Assembly (NCBI GenBank): GCA_900541395.1
Contig: UQJT01000005.1
Coordinates: forward strand, 39,371-103,370
DNA length: 64,000 nucleotides
From: an uncultured Desulfovibrio sp.
Lineage (GTDB): Bacteria > Desulfobacterota > Desulfovibrionia > Desulfovibrionales > Desulfovibrionaceae
Direction of reading: 5' to 3'
Below, one piece after another: positions 1 through 9,137 of this stretch. Position 1 is the first letter of the stretch, and every line of letters begins with the position of its first letter. The position numbers were made by a program, and so were the translations under genes. The notes under the pieces were generated by a model, which searched no databases, was not told the DNA's origin, and saw only the letters and a program-made list of their open reading frames with translations.

Positions 1-2
1 TG

Positions 3-329
3 GCCGTGGGTGCGGGCATGTACGTGGTGGGCGTCATGGGTACGGCGCTCATTGTGGTGGCTCAGGTTATCCTGCACAAGAATTTCAAATGTTTTCAGGT
101 GCAGACCCCGGATCATCTGCGGGTGGAGATGGAAAGGAGCGGCGGGGGGCTGGCCCACGTCACCGACACCCTCATCAAGCATAAGGTGACGGTGTTGGCG
201 TTGCGCGCCGATGAAAACAACGGCCGGGTGGTGGCGGACATAACTCTGCGCCTGCCCCGCGACTACAGCATGGCCAAATTGCTGGAGTTGATGGATGGCC
301 ATCCCTGCGTCAAGGGCGTCGAGTTGTAG
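3..329 (+). CDS. MgtC/SapB-family membrane protein, C-terminal part (5' end outside window)
   Basis: The reading frame is open from the first bases of the window, so only the end of the gene is present. It starts in a hydrophobic segment (GAGMYVVGVMGTALIVVAQVIL) that looks like the last transmembrane helix of MgtC/SapB proteins. A soluble tail of about 80 residues follows, with an ACT-like alternation of strands and helices (FKCFQVQTPDHLRVEME, then VTVLALRADENNGRVVADITLRL). MgtC proteins are inner-membrane proteins linked to magnesium stress and, in pathogens, to intramacrophage survival; the bacterial housekeeping role is less clear. The GTG at 6 is internal to the hydrophobic segment and is not taken as the true start. 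Confidence 0.7.
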   Translation, partial: AVGAGMYVVGVMGTALIVVAQVILHKNFKCFQVQTPDHLRVEMERSGGGLAHVTDTLIKHKVTVLALRADENNGRVVADITLRLPRDYSMAKLLELMDGHPCVKGVEL

Positions 330-387
330 TATAGTCCTTGTTTGTAACTTGGGGTAAATGCTCCCTTGTTTCGTCAGGAGGTTCGTC

Positions 388-1737
388 ATGGCCCTGTTGC
401 TTCGCGGCGGTCTGCTGATCACTATGAACGCCGAACGGGCCGTGCTGACGGCCGACATCTTGGTGGAGGGGGACCGCATCGCGGCTCTGGCTCCCGATCT
501 GCCTCCGGCGGATTCGGCCGGTGTGCCGCTGACCCTGGAAGACGTGGTGGATTTGAGCGGTAAAGTCGTCATTCCGGGGCTGATTCAGGGCCATATGCAC
601 CTTACCCAGGCTCTGTTCCGAGGCCTGTGCGACGATCTGGCTCTGATGGAGTGGTTGCGCGAGCGCATCTGGCCTTTGGAGGGCGCGCATTCGGCCGCCA
701 GCAACGCGGTGTCCGCCCGTCTGGCTGCGGCTGAATTGCTGCGTAGCGGCACTACGGCCGTCATCGATATGGGGACCGTGCATCACGAGGATGCCATTTT
801 TGAAACCATGCGCGATGTGGGGATGCGCGGCCTGTTCGGTAAAAGTTTGATGGACGGCGGTGAAGGTGTGCCGCCTTCGCTTTTGGAAGAGGCGGACGTC
901 GGCCTGGCCGAAACCGAGCGTCTGATCCACGACTGGCATATGACGGGCAACGGCCGCCTGCGCTATGCCGTGGCGCCGCGCTTCGTGCCCTCCTGCTCGA
1001 AGCGGCTGCTGGCCTCGGCCCGCGACCTGGCGCGGCACAACGGGTTGCGCCTGCACACCCACGCCTCGGAAAATCTAGGCGAAATCGCTCTGGTGGAGTC
1101 CTTGCACCACATGCGTAATGTGGTTCTCTTGCACAAACTCGGCTATACCGGCAAGGATGTGGTGCTGGCCCATTGCATCTGGCTGGATGATGAGGAAAAG
1201 AAGATTTTGGCCGATACCGGCACTCACGTGGCGCACTGTCCTTCATCCAATACCAAGATGGCCTCGGGTATCGCGCCCATAGTGGAATTGCGGACTTTGG
1301 GGGTTGACGTGGCCCTGGGCCTGGACGGCGCGCACAACCACATGGATGCCCTTATGGAAATACGCCAGGCGTCCATTTTGCAAAAGGCGCGCCTGCACGA
1401 ACCCACGGCTCTGCCCGCCCTGGAGGCGCTGGAGTTGGCCACTTTGGGCGGGGCGTCGGCCCTGGGGCAGGCGGACGATCTGGGCTCGCTGGAAGTGGGC
1501 AAAAAAGCCGACCTGGCGGTGCTGGATATGGACATGCTCCATACGTTGCCCGGCTGGGGGCGGGACCCGGTACAGCGCGTGGTATACGAGGCCACGCGGG
1601 AAAACGTGGTGCACACTATGATCGACGGGGTGTTTGTATACCGGGATCGGCAGTTTTTGACCCTGGACCTGGAACAAACGTTAAAAGATGCGGAACGTCT
1701 GTGCGGCGACGCAGCGCGCCGGGCAGGGCTGGCGTAG
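388..1737 (+). CDS. Amidohydrolase, 5'-deoxyadenosine / methylthioadenosine / SAH deaminase-like
   Basis: A 449-residue metal-dependent deaminase of the ATZ/TRZ-MtaD branch. The ATG at 388 is preferred over the one at 358 because CAGGAGG lies just before it. Metal ligands are visible as H69-M-H71 (QGHMHL), HTHASE, VVLAHCIW and the catalytic Asp in LGLDGAHNH. Several stretches (TVHHEDAIF, PRFVPSCS, MRNVVLLHKLG) resemble proteins annotated as 5'-deoxyadenosine deaminase, which salvage the 5'-deoxyadenosine left by radical SAM enzymes. Methylthioadenosine or S-adenosylhomocysteine are possible alternative substrates. It begins 58 bp after the MgtC-like gene and may be co-transcribed with it. Confidence 0.75.
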   Translation: MALLLRGGLLITMNAERAVLTADILVEGDRIAALAPDLPPADSAGVPLTLEDVVDLSGKVVIPGLIQGHMHLTQALFRGLCDDLALMEWLRERIWPLEGAHSAASNAVSARLAAAELLRSGTTAVIDMGTVHHEDAIFETMRDVGMRGLFGKSLMDGGEGVPPSLLEEADVGLAETERLIHDWHMTGNGRLRYAVAPRFVPSCSKRLLASARDLARHNGLRLHTHASENLGEIALVESLHHMRNVVLLHKLGYTGKDVVLAHCIWLDDEEKKILADTGTHVAHCPSSNTKMASGIAPIVELRTLGVDVALGLDGAHNHMDALMEIRQASILQKARLHEPTALPALEALELATLGGASALGQADDLGSLEVGKKADLAVLDMDMLHTLPGWGRDPVQRVVYEATRENVVHTMIDGVFVYRDRQFLTLDLEQTLKDAERLCGDAARRAGLA

Positions 1738-2016
1738 CGTCTCGAACTGACGAGAGCAAGCGGCGTTCCAGGGCTTTGCGGAGAGTCTGTCATTCTTTTG
1801 CGCAGCCGCTTCTTTTTACTTCTGTCTGCGTTTGGAGCGGTGTCGCTCGGAAAGAGAAGCAACGCCATAAAGTGATTATTTTTTATCGCCGGAGCGATTT
1901 GGCATTGAAAATACCTGTCGGCTGGCTCCTAGGTTTTGACCTGCGGCTTTCACTCCTGAAACCGGATGGTTACGCCGCAAGCGCATTTCGGCTACGCTTC
2001 GGTACAACCGGCGTAG

Positions 2017-2063
2017 TCTCGCCTTGCTCGACTCCATAGAGCATTTCAATGGCGAAATGTTCT
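2017..2063 (-). repeat. Dispersed hairpin repeat, copy A
   Basis: Read on the minus strand it is a short stem (AACATTTC, loop, GAAATGCTC) followed by a conserved GAGTCGAGCaaGGCGA tail. The same stem plus tail occurs at 5534 and 30682, and stem-only forms occur at 38288. It is intergenic and has no coding capacity. Confidence 0.55.
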
Positions 2064-2107
2064 ACGGCTCCGGGGCTACTTGTGAATGTGGCGTTAAACA
2101 GCGGTTG

Positions 2108-2133
2108 CCCCGGCCCGTTGTAGTGGGCCGGGG
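2108..2133. terminator. Stable hairpin downstream of pyrC
   Basis: A 9-bp perfect GC stem (CCCCGGCCC / GGGCCGGGG) with an 8-nt loop, about 80 bp past the pyrC stop. There is no T-run on either side, so it may protect the mRNA 3' end or support Rho-type termination instead of acting as a classic intrinsic terminator. Confidence 0.35.
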
Positions 2134-2214
2134 AGGGGAAATTGCCTCGCACGACTAAAATGTTTCAAGTCGGGCTTGGAAGGGCGGAATATGGAACAGC
2201 CGTCGCTTGGGCGT

Positions 2215-3480
2215 TTAAACTATTTGCACTCCGCCCATCCAATGGGCGCTGACCCGTCCGCGCAGAGTTTTGCCCAACCAGGGGGTGTTGGCGCTTTTGG
2301 AATATAGGGTATGCGGCTCTACCACCCATTCCCGGCCGGGATCGAACAGGCAGAAGTCCGCCGGATCGCCGGGTTGGAAGCGGTTGACGGGCAGGCCGAA
2401 AATGTCGGCCGGTCTCCAGGCATACAGGCGCATCAAATCCGCCTCGTCCAGAATGCCCCCGGCGATAAGCGCCCACATCAGGGTGACGGCCGTGTCCAGG
2501 CCGGTGATGCCGTTGGGGACCTGATCCAGAGGGTGTTCCTTCTCGTGCGCGGCGTGGGGCGCGTGATCCGTGACCAGAATATCGATCAGGCCGGATTTGA
2601 CCGCCGTCCGCATGGCTTCCACGTCGTCCGGAGTACGCAGGGGCGGGTTGACTTTGGCGTTGGTGTTGTAGCCTTCCAGCGCGCTTTCATCGAGGAGCAG
2701 ATAATGGGGGCAGGTTTCGGCGGTGACCCTGACGCCCCGCGCCTTGCCCCAGGCGATGACATCCAGGGTGCGACGGCAGGAGACATGCGCGATGTGCACG
2801 GGCAGCCCCAGGTAATCCGCCAGAAGGATATCGCGCGCGGCCTGGATGGCCTCGGCCGCGTCGGGCTGGCCTTTCACGCCCATCAGGCCGGACAGGCGGC
2901 CTTCGCTCATGTGCGCTTTACGAGCCAGGGCGGGGTCCTCGCAGTGGTCGATGAGAATGAGCCCCAGATCGGCCGCATACTCCATGACCCGCCGCACGAT
3001 TTCGGTATCGGCCAGAGGCACGCCGTCGTTGGATACCGCCACGCACCCGGCGGCGGCCAGTTCGCCCAGGGGGGCGAGCTCTTGTCCTTTGAGGCCCACT
3101 GTGGCGGCGGCCACGGGATGCGCGTAGGGGCCGTGGGGATGGGAACGGGCCCCCGCGTCCAGGATGAGGCGGGTGACGCTGGCGTCGTCGTTGATCGGGT
3201 CGGTGTTGGCCATGCACAGCACCCGGCCCACGCCTCCGTGGGCGGCGGCGGACAGGCCCGAGGCCACGTCCTCTTTCCACTTAAAACCGGGCTCGCGCAG
3301 ATGGACGTGGGCGTCGATGAAGCTGGGAAACAGAACTTGACCCGCCGCGTCCACGGTTTCGGCGTCGGAAGGAACGGCCGCTTCCATGCTTCCGGCCGGA
3401 CCGAAGGCCGCCACGCGGCCGTCTCGAACCAGCAGATCATGGGGTTCGCCGAGGTAACGGGCGTTGCGAAGGATCATCAT
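2215..3480 (-). CDS. pyrC: Dihydroorotase, class I
   Basis: It converts carbamoyl-aspartate to dihydroorotate in de novo pyrimidine synthesis, in the cytoplasm. The 421-residue protein has the zinc-site motif [10 protein letters not shown] near residue 60, then [28 protein letters not shown] and the C-terminal metal/substrate motif VTDHAPHA, all in the class I order. The frame is open far upstream, but the start is set at 3480 because this ATG overlaps the pyrB stop as ATGA, giving translational coupling. It is the second gene of a pyrB-pyrC pair. In several bacteria such a class I protein complexes with aspartate transcarbamoylase. All visible metal-binding motifs are intact, so it is probably active and not a pseudo-dihydroorotase. 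Confidence 0.95.
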   Translation of the reverse strand: MMILRNARYLGEPHDLLVRDGRVAAFGPAGSMEAAVPSDAETVDAAGQVLFPSFIDAHVHLREPGFKWKEDVASGLSAAAHGGVGRVLCMANTDPINDDASVTRLILDAGARSHPHGPYAHPVAAATVGLKGQELAPLGELAAAGCVAVSNDGVPLADTEIVRRVMEYAADLGLILIDHCEDPALARKAHMSEGRLSGLMGVKGQPDAAEAIQAARDILLADYLGLPVHIAHVSCRRTLDVIAWGKARGVRVTAETCPHYLLLDESALEGYNTNAKVNPPLRTPDDVEAMRTAVKSGLIDILVTDHAPHAAHEKEHPLDQVPNGITGLDTAVTLMWALIAGGILDEADLMRLYAWRPADIFGLPVNRFQPGDPADFCLFDPGREWVVEPHTLYSKSANTPWLGKTLRGRVSAHWMGGVQIV

Positions 3481-4445
3481 GCGGATTCTCCTGCCTCGGC
3501 TGAGGCGTCGGAACGGGTTGCGTACAGGTACAAGACGGCCATGCGCACGGCCACTCCGGCGGCCACCTGGTTCAGCACCAGGCTGGCAGGCGAGTCGGCC
3601 AGTTCGGACGAGATTTCCAGCCCTCGGTTCATGGGGCCGGGATGCAGCACGCGCGCGCCGGGCCGGGCCAGGGCCAGACGGGCCGGGGTCAGACAGTAAC
3701 GGGCGGAATAGTCGCGCAGATCGGGGAGCAAACCGGACTGCTGGCGTTCCAACTGGAGGCGCAGGCACATAACGGCGTCCGCGCCCTCCACGGCATCCTC
3801 CACGCGGCTGAAGACCCGGGCAGGCCAGGTTTCCACCCCGGCAGGCAACAGAGTGCGCGGGCCGCACAACCGGACCTTGACGCCCAAACCGGCGAACAGA
3901 TGCACATCGGAGCGGGCCACCCGGCTGTGGGCCGAGTCGCCCAGGATGACCAGGGTCTTGCCTTCGAATTCGTCGTTCCACGCGTCCCTCAGCGTGTAGG
4001 CGTCGAGCAGGGCCTGGGTGGGGTGGGCGTGCCAGCCGTCGCCCGCGTTGACCACCGAACAGTGCAGACGCTCGGCCAGAAATTCGGCCGCGCCGCTGCT
4101 GGAATCGCGCAGTACGATGACGTCGGGGCTCATGGCCTGGAGGGTGAGGGCCGTATCTTTCAGGCTTTCCCCCTTGAGCAGGCTGGAGCCGCTTTTGGCC
4201 AGGGCGAAGGTATCGGCCGACAGGCGTTTGCCCGCCGTGTCGAAGGAAGTTTTGGTGCGGGTGCTCGGCTCGGCGAAAAACAACACCACGGTTCTGCCCT
4301 TGAGGGTGGGCACCTTTTTGACCGGGCGTCGGTTTATTTCATGGAAGGTCCGGGCTGTGTCCAGAAGGCGGAACACGTCTCGTCGGGTAAGCCCGGTCAC
4401 GTCCAGGAGGTCTTTGTGAGGCCAGGGGTATGTGTCCTCGTGCAT
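3477..4445 (-). CDS. pyrB: Aspartate carbamoyltransferase catalytic subunit
   Basis: It joins carbamoyl phosphate and aspartate, the committed step of pyrimidine synthesis. The 322-residue product shows the carbamoyl-phosphate loop [10 protein letters not shown], the SSLLKGESL loop, [12 protein letters not shown], a C-terminal half starting [15 protein letters not shown], and [10 protein letters not shown]. No pyrI regulatory subunit is adjacent. The frame stays open 38 codons upstream to a TTG, but ATG 4445 matches the family N-terminus ([14 protein letters not shown]) and has a GAAGAGAG-like ribosome site. A terminator-shaped hairpin with a T-run sits in the leader about 40 nt before the start and probably controls expression. 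Confidence 0.95.
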   Translation of the reverse strand: MHEDTYPWPHKDLLDVTGLTRRDVFRLLDTARTFHEINRRPVKKVPTLKGRTVVLFFAEPSTRTKTSFDTAGKRLSADTFALAKSGSSLLKGESLKDTALTLQAMSPDVIVLRDSSSGAAEFLAERLHCSVVNAGDGWHAHPTQALLDAYTLRDAWNDEFEGKTLVILGDSAHSRVARSDVHLFAGLGVKVRLCGPRTLLPAGVETWPARVFSRVEDAVEGADAVMCLRLQLERQQSGLLPDLRDYSARYCLTPARLALARPGARVLHPGPMNRGLEISSELADSPASLVLNQVAAGVAVRMAVLYLYATRSDASAEAGESA

Positions 4446-4486
4446 GACGCTCTCTTCAGTGGAAAGGTTGCGGGGAAAACGGGCGG

Positions 4487-4514
4487 AAAAAAAGCCCTTC
4501 CGGACGGGAAGGGC
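4487..4514 (-). promoter_or_regulatory. Attenuator-like hairpin in the pyrB leader
   Basis: On the minus strand an 8-bp perfect stem (GCCCTTCC / GGAAGGGC, 5-nt loop) is followed at once by seven T residues, the form of an intrinsic terminator. It lies about 42 nt upstream of the pyrB ATG and inside the presumed transcript. pyr operons are often controlled by attenuation (pyrBI-type or PyrR-type); which type applies here cannot be told from the sequence. Confidence 0.55.
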
Positions 4515-5067
4515 CGCTCGGCGCGATGCTCTCCGCGCCCGTCGCCCGACATTAGCCAAGGGAAGCGAACGTGTAAAGGGCGACCTTTGCTGTACGAAGC
4601 CTGTTCTTTTTGTTCGTAATTTATGTAATATGATAAAATGACATAATTTTTTGAAAACATGTCAAGGCGGAAAGGAAATGCTGAAGGAGCGGGCGGGACC
4701 GAACGAGCCGCCCTTGCCGTCGGCCCGACTTTGTGAAACGAAGGAAGCATTAAGCCGAAGCGGCCCGCTTGCGCGGGCCGCCTGGGGGAAGAGAGCTTTG
4801 AGGAGAAGCGTTCTTCGTGAGGAGAGTGTCGATAAGAGGCCGTGGGCCTCGCCGTGTCGCCAGGGGGGGAACCGGTCGACGGCGACGGGAGGGAAAAGGG
4901 ACAACCGCGTCGGGAAACCGGCCCGGATGGAGGAGAACACCCGGGGCGGCGTGTCTTTCGACCGTTGCCGCTGTTCCGACAATGACGGGAAGCGGCCGTT
5001 GAGGCTATGATTTTTTGATGGAAGACTGGGCGGCCCGCGTTATTTTTTTGCGGGCCGGCCCACAACC
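4515..5067. other. Intergenic region upstream of pyrB, hairpins and AT-rich patch
   Basis: No credible gene was seen. An AT-rich patch at 4600-4665 contains a minus-strand TTGACA (4665 to 4660) that could be part of the pyrB promoter, though no good -10 stands at the right distance. Two related GC hairpins occur, at 4760-4781 (GCGGCCCGC / GCGGGCCGC) and at 5036-5060 (GGCCCGC / GCGGGCC around an A/T loop). The second lies just past the small secreted-peptide gene. ORFs here are rich in Arg and Pro and have no proper ribosome sites. Confidence 0.45.
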
Positions 5068-5232
5068 TTAATACCAGATGGGGGCCGCTTCGTCCTGCCA
5101 GGCGTCGTCGATGACCGTGGTGGCCCGATCCATGGCGGCCTGAGCGGTGCTTTCCTCCGCAGCGGCATAGGACAGACTGGAGGTGGCAAAAAGGGCCAGG
5201 GCGCAGAGAGCAGGGATGATGAATGTACGCAT
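5068..5232 (-). CDS. Small secreted peptide, 54 residues, unknown function
   Basis: A short gene with a clear AAGGAAAC ribosome site 5 nt before its ATG. The product begins with a textbook Sec signal peptide: MRT, then the hydrophobic core FIIPALCALALFA, then a small-residue stretch ending SYAAAEE with a probable cleavage after AYA/AAA. The mature peptide is only about 30 residues, acidic, and ends in PIWY with two Trp residues. No Cys, lipobox or known domain is visible. It stands alone between pyrB and infB, with an AT-rich upstream region (5360-5415) that could hold its promoter. The signal sequence and ribosome site argue that it is real; its function is unknown. Confidence 0.65.
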   Translation of the reverse strand: MRTFIIPALCALALFATSSLSYAAAEESTAQAAMDRATTVIDDAWQDEAAPIWY

Positions 5233-5475
5233 GGTCGTTTCCTTTTTTATGGAAAGCCCGGGGGCTTATCACAAATATGGGTTGTAGGGGGAAAGAACCG
5301 CATGTTCCCGTGAGGGGATTCCGTCATGCGGACGATTTTTCTATTGCATAGGGTGTGCCAAAGTTTGCTTATAGAAAAAATATATGTAAAACAAGTAAGA
5401 TATAGTTTTATTACGAAGGCGTGAGTGCTTTTGAAGGGAAGCGAAAATGTCCAAAGTTTACCCAGGCTGACGGCC

Positions 5476-5502
5476 GCGTCTGGTCAAAAATTGACCAGGC
5501 GC
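5476..5502. repeat. Inverted repeat with 12-bp arms
   Basis: GCGTCTGGTCAA, three A residues, then TTGACCAGGCGC. One G-T wobble interrupts an otherwise perfect stem. It could be an operator or an RNA hairpin; no gene start lies within 240 bp on either strand. Confidence 0.45.
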
Positions 5503-5533
5503 GCAATGGGCGGAGAGCCTGAGTTTTCACCTG

Positions 5534-5640
5534 GGGCATTTTCAGTTTGAAAATGTTCCAGGAGTCGGGCGAAGCGAAACTCATCTCTCGCTCTCCTTAT
5601 CCGTAACGCGCTTCACGCTGACGGCTAAGGGCGCCGCGAT
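5534..5640 (+). repeat. Dispersed hairpin repeat, copy C (long form)
   Basis: It starts with the stem GGCATTTTCAGTTTGAAAATGTTCC, here split as GCATTTTC / GAAAATGT, then GAGTCGGGCGAAGCGAAA. About 20 nt on follows a second conserved block, CCGTAACGCGCTTCACGC with GGCTAAGGGC. Copy B at 30682 has the same blocks in the same order and spacing, so the repeat unit is about 107 bp. Confidence 0.6.
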
Positions 5641-5774
5641 ATCGGAGCGGTCGCAATTCATGGGCGGCGTATAGCTCCGATGGAGGCGCGAAAACCGCGG
5701 ACCGGAATACAGGGGCTTGGCCCGCGGATATTTTCAAGGGCAAAACGCTCTATTGTCGAAGTGCGTGGACCGTA

Positions 5775-5812
5775 GAAAAACGCCCGTCCGTCTGCGCGAC
5801 GGGCGGGCGTTC
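5775..5812 (-). terminator. Intrinsic terminator of the rimP-infB operon
   Basis: On the minus strand, AACGCCCGcCCGTC pairs with GACGGaCGGGCGTT around a short loop and is followed by a T-run. It begins about 20 nt after the infB stop. Confidence 0.8.
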
Positions 5813-5833
5813 AGGCACGCATTTATATGACTA

Positions 5834-8800
5834 TCACAGGGTGGCGGCCTCTTCCACGGTTTCAAAGGCTTCGATGATGTCGCCCACTTTGATGTCGTGG
5901 AAGTTTTCCAGACCCATACCGCATTCCATGCCTTTGGGCACTTCTTTGGCGTCATCCTTGAAGCGTTTGAGGGACGCGATTTTGCCGGTATAGACCACAA
6001 CTCCGTCGCGCAGCAGGCGTACGCCCGCGTTGCGGGTAATTTTGCCGTCGGCGACGAAGCAGCCCGCGATAACGCCGATCTTGGGCAGCGAGAAGGTGTC
6101 GCGCACCTCGGCCTGTCCAAGATAGACCTCGCGCGAGACCGGGGCCAGCATGCCCGCCATGGCGCTCTTGATTTCATCCACCAGCTTATAGATGATATCG
6201 TAGAAGCGGATGTCCACGCCTTCCTGTTCGGCCACGTCCTTGACCTTGGCCGTGGGACGCACGTTGAAGCCGATAATGATGGCGTTGGACGCCGCGGCCA
6301 GCATGACGTCGCTTTCCGAAATCGCCCCGGCGCCGCCGTGGATGATTTCGATCCGCACTTTGTCCGTGCTCAGCTTGCGCAAGGATTCGGTGATGGCTTC
6401 CAGCGAGCCCTGCACGTCGGCCTTCAGTACCAGGTTGAGCACCAGCGCTTCGGCGTCGTCGGCCCGGCGGGCCAGGAAGGTTTCGAGAGTAACCCGCGAT
6501 TCCTTGGCCAGCTCGCGTTCGCGCTGTTTGACGGCGCGGGCTTCGGCGATGCGGCGGGCGGCCTTTTCGTCGGCCAGGCAGATGAATTCCTCGCCCGCCT
6601 CGGGCACGCCTTCAAAGCCCTGCACTTCCACGGGTACGGAGGGCCCCGCTTCCTTGATCTTGCGGCCCTGGTCGTTGAACAAGGCGCGCACGCGGCCGGC
6701 GAACACGCCGCACACGAAGGCGTCGCCCTGGTGGATGGTGCCTTCCTGAATGAGCACGGTGGCCACGGGGCCCCGGCCCTTATCCAGTTTGGCTTCCACC
6801 ACATGACCGCGGGCGGGTTTGTCGGGGTTGGCTTTCAGTTCCAGAATTTCCGCCTGGAGGGCGATGAGTTCCAAAAGTTCGTCCAAACCCTGGCCCGTTT
6901 TGGCGGACACAAAACCCACCACGGTATCGCCGCCCCAGGACTCGGCCTGCAGACCCAGTTCGGCCAGTTCACGCAGCACGCGATCCGGATTGGCGGCTTC
7001 CTTGTCGATTTTGTTGACCGCCACCAGAATAGGCACGCCCGCCGCGCGGGAGTGATTGATGGCTTCACGGGTTTGCTCCATGACGCCGTCGTCGGCGGCC
7101 ACCACCAGAACCACCAGGTCCGTGACCTGGGCGCCGCGGGCGCGCATGGCGGTAAATGCCTCGTGGCCGGGCGTGTCGAGGAACACGATATCCCCACGCT
7201 TGGTCTTGACGTGGTAAGCCCCGATGTGCTGAGTGATGCCGCCCGCTTCGCCGCTGGTCACGCTGGTCTTGCGGATGGCGTCGAGCAGGGAGGTTTTGCC
7301 GTGGTCCACGTGACCCATGATGGTGACCACAGGCGGACGCGGCTTGAGCTGTTCGGGCGCGTCCGACTCGGAGGGCAGCAAGAAGGCTTCTTCCGAAAAG
7401 CCCACCTTTTCCACTTCGTAGCCGAACTCGGCCGCCACCAGGGTAGCGGTGTCGATGTCCAGAGCGTTGTTGATGGTGGCCATGACGCCCAAGCCGAACA
7501 GCACTTTGATGATTTCGCCGGATTTGACGCCCATCTGATGGGCCATGTCGGCCACCCGGATGGCTTCTTCCACGCGAATTTTGCGTTTGGCGGCCTTCAT
7601 GGGCTGGGTGGACTGGGGCGCGATCTGCTGTTTTTTGGGCTTACGACCGCGGCTGCGGCTGCGCACCACGCCTTCGTCGTCGTCATGACGGCGGGTAAAA
7701 TCCGCTCCCGCGTTCTGCGGAAAGTCCACGGTACGGCGTCCTTTATTACGCTTTTTGCGGCTTTGGTCCGCACCTTCCACCGGCGGCTGCTGGCCGAAGG
7801 GCGGCGGAAAACCGCCGGAGGCTCCGCCGGGGCGGAGCCCCCCGGGACGGGGGCCGCCGGGTCTGGGAGCCCCGCCGGGACGGGGACCGCCGGGGCGATA
7901 GCCCGGGCGGCGATCGTCGCCGCGCGAGTCGGACGGGGCGGGGCGCTCCACTACCCGCGCCTGGGAAGGATCGGGTCGGGAAATAACGCGTACTTGCGGC
8001 GTCGGCGCATCCTGCGGGCGGCGACGGGGGCGTTCGCCGTCCTCGCCGTCCTCGTCGCGCTGGCGGCGGGATTCGGATACCGGGGGCAACAGGCTGGGTT
8101 GCGAGGAGCCCTCAGGCATGGCCGAGGCGGCCGGAGCGCGGCGGGGGCGGTCGGAACGGGTCTTGTCGGCCTCGGGCGTGGACGCGGCGACTGTGTCGGA
8201 GGCGGCTCGAGACGCGACTTCCGTACGTTCGACGGCGGGTTCGGACTCGGCAACCGAAACTTCGGGGGATAATGGAACGGCCTTCGCCGTGGCGGCATCC
8301 TGCGCGGCAACCGGCGTTTCCGTCGGAGCGGGCTCGGCGGGCGTTTCGTTTTTCGGTGGCTCCGTGGTCGGGGCGGGCTCGTCCACACGACGTACCACGC
8401 GGGCCGGGGGCGTTTCCACGGGCGCCTTTTTGCGGCGTGCCTTTTTTTCGCTTTCAGCCGGACAGGGAGCGCCGGTTTCGGCGATCACGGCTTCGACGGG
8501 CGCGGCGGAAAGTTCGGGCGTGTTTTCCTCGGAATCATGCGCGCGCGCGCTCCGCTCGGCGTCCGCCCTAGGCTCGCTTTCGGTCGAGGCTTCGGGGGCG
8601 GAGCTTGCGGCATCCTCGTTCGAAGCGGTTTCGGCCTCACTGTCGGGACGGGCGCGGCGACGGCGCACGATGACGCCGGGCTGAATTTCCTTGCGCATGA
8701 CTTCGGCGGCGGCCTCGGGTTGGAGACGCGCCTTGGCCTTTGCCGCTTCTTCCGGGGTGACGGTGCTTGCCGCGCTCTTTACCTCGACCTCCAGTTCGCG

Positions 8801-8875
8801 CAGCACGCGGGTGAGGTCCTTGGTGCTCACTCCCAAGTCGGCGGCCAAATCTTTGACCTTGATTTTTTCATCCAT
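5834..8875 (-). CDS. infB: Translation initiation factor IF-2
   Basis: The GTPase that brings fMet-tRNA to the 30S subunit. The 1013-residue product has an N-terminal IF2_N domain (residues 1-50, [16 protein letters not shown]). A long disordered linker (about 50-430) follows, rich in Ala, Pro, Glu and Arg and including a GGPRPGG-type repeat run near 330. Next come a second IF2_N ([16 protein letters not shown]) and the G domain with [19 protein letters not shown] and NKID, then the domain II beta barrel and C-terminal fMet-tRNA-binding domains. It is the last gene of rimP-nusA-ylxR-infB, 3 bp after ylxR, with AAGGGG upstream. The length matches long deltaproteobacterial IF-2 proteins. Confidence 0.97.
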   Translation of the reverse strand: MDEKIKVKDLAADLGVSTKDLTRVLRELEVEVKSAASTVTPEEAAKAKARLQPEAAAEVMRKEIQPGVIVRRRRARPDSEAETASNEDAASSAPEASTESEPRADAERSARAHDSEENTPELSAAPVEAVIAETGAPCPAESEKKARRKKAPVETPPARVVRRVDEPAPTTEPPKNETPAEPAPTETPVAAQDAATAKAVPLSPEVSVAESEPAVERTEVASRAASDTVAASTPEADKTRSDRPRRAPAASAMPEGSSQPSLLPPVSESRRQRDEDGEDGERPRRRPQDAPTPQVRVISRPDPSQARVVERPAPSDSRGDDRRPGYRPGGPRPGGAPRPGGPRPGGLRPGGASGGFPPPFGQQPPVEGADQSRKKRNKGRRTVDFPQNAGADFTRRHDDDEGVVRSRSRGRKPKKQQIAPQSTQPMKAAKRKIRVEEAIRVADMAHQMGVKSGEIIKVLFGLGVMATINNALDIDTATLVAAEFGYEVEKVGFSEEAFLLPSESDAPEQLKPRPPVVTIMGHVDHGKTSLLDAIRKTSVTSGEAGGITQHIGAYHVKTKRGDIVFLDTPGHEAFTAMRARGAQVTDLVVLVVAADDGVMEQTREAINHSRAAGVPILVAVNKIDKEAANPDRVLRELAELGLQAESWGGDTVVGFVSAKTGQGLDELLELIALQAEILELKANPDKPARGHVVEAKLDKGRGPVATVLIQEGTIHQGDAFVCGVFAGRVRALFNDQGRKIKEAGPSVPVEVQGFEGVPEAGEEFICLADEKAARRIAEARAVKQRERELAKESRVTLETFLARRADDAEALVLNLVLKADVQGSLEAITESLRKLSTDKVRIEIIHGGAGAISESDVMLAAASNAIIIGFNVRPTAKVKDVAEQEGVDIRFYDIIYKLVDEIKSAMAGMLAPVSREVYLGQAEVRDTFSLPKIGVIAGCFVADGKITRNAGVRLLRDGVVVYTGKIASLKRFKDDAKEVPKGMECGMGLENFHDIKVGDIIEAFETVEEAATL

Positions 8876-8878
8876 ACG

Positions 8879-9136
8879 TCAAACCCCTTTGCGCTTGCGC
8901 CTTACCCGGCCCAGCTTCAAAAACTTTTCGCGACACTGCGGATCGGAACATACATACCAGCCCCGTCCCGGCCGCGCCTGGGCCTCGTCGGCCTCAAGCC
9001 CGCTTTTCCCCGCGCCTGCCCGCGTTTCGCCTTCCGTCTCGGCGCTTGGGGCAAGCACATGGCGCAACAATTGCGACTTGGCAAAGCGCCGTCTGCATAT
9101 CACGCACATCCTGGCGGGCTCGTGCCCTCCAGCCAT
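8879..9136 (-). CDS. ylxR: YlxR/DUF448 RNA-binding protein (RnpM-like)
   Basis: An 85-residue basic protein with the family hallmark RMCVICRRRFAKSQLLRHVL near the N-terminus and GRGWYVCSDPQCREKFLK, which carries two further Cys. YlxR proteins bind RNA; the Bacillus member was reported to modulate RNase P and renamed RnpM. It sits between nusA (1-bp gap) and infB (3-bp gap), the classic location. A poorly conserved acidic insert (about residues 32-55) separates the two conserved halves. Confidence 0.88.
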   Translation of the reverse strand: MAGGHEPARMCVICRRRFAKSQLLRHVLAPSAETEGETRAGAGKSGLEADEAQARPGRGWYVCSDPQCREKFLKLGRVRRKRKGV

Positions 9137-9137
9137 A

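Larger units (their letters stand above)
1738..2214. other. Intergenic region of about 480 bp, no gene seen
   Basis: This lies between two convergent genes. No ORF with a plausible ribosome-binding site and no tRNA-like fold was seen. It holds a member of the dispersed hairpin repeat (2017-2063) and a stable GC hairpin (2108-2133), both listed separately. Confidence 0.6.
5233..5774. other. Intergenic region of about 540 bp
   Basis: No gene was seen. It contains the AT-rich stretch at 5340-5420 (a possible minus-strand promoter, CTTGTT-N16-TATAAG, for the small secreted peptide), an operator-like inverted repeat at 5476-5502 and a copy of the dispersed repeat at 5534-5640. Confidence 0.5.

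Noticed and set aside
3481..3981. Upstream extension of the pyrC frame
   Set aside because: It overlaps pyrB out of frame; the ATGA junction and family start place the pyrC start at 3480.
4446..4559. TTG-started extension of pyrB by 38 codons
   Set aside because: The extension is Arg-rich, unlike family N-termini, and would run through the attenuator hairpin.
4651..5010. 119-residue plus-strand ORF upstream of pyrB
   Set aside because: Arg/Gly-rich, start codon overlaps its own purine-rich stretch with wrong spacing, hairpin sequence inside the frame.
5897..8272. 791-residue plus-strand ORF opposite infB
   Set aside because: Antisense shadow of a GC-rich gene: Gly/His/Val-rich, no ribosome site, no domain; infB on the other strand is unambiguous.
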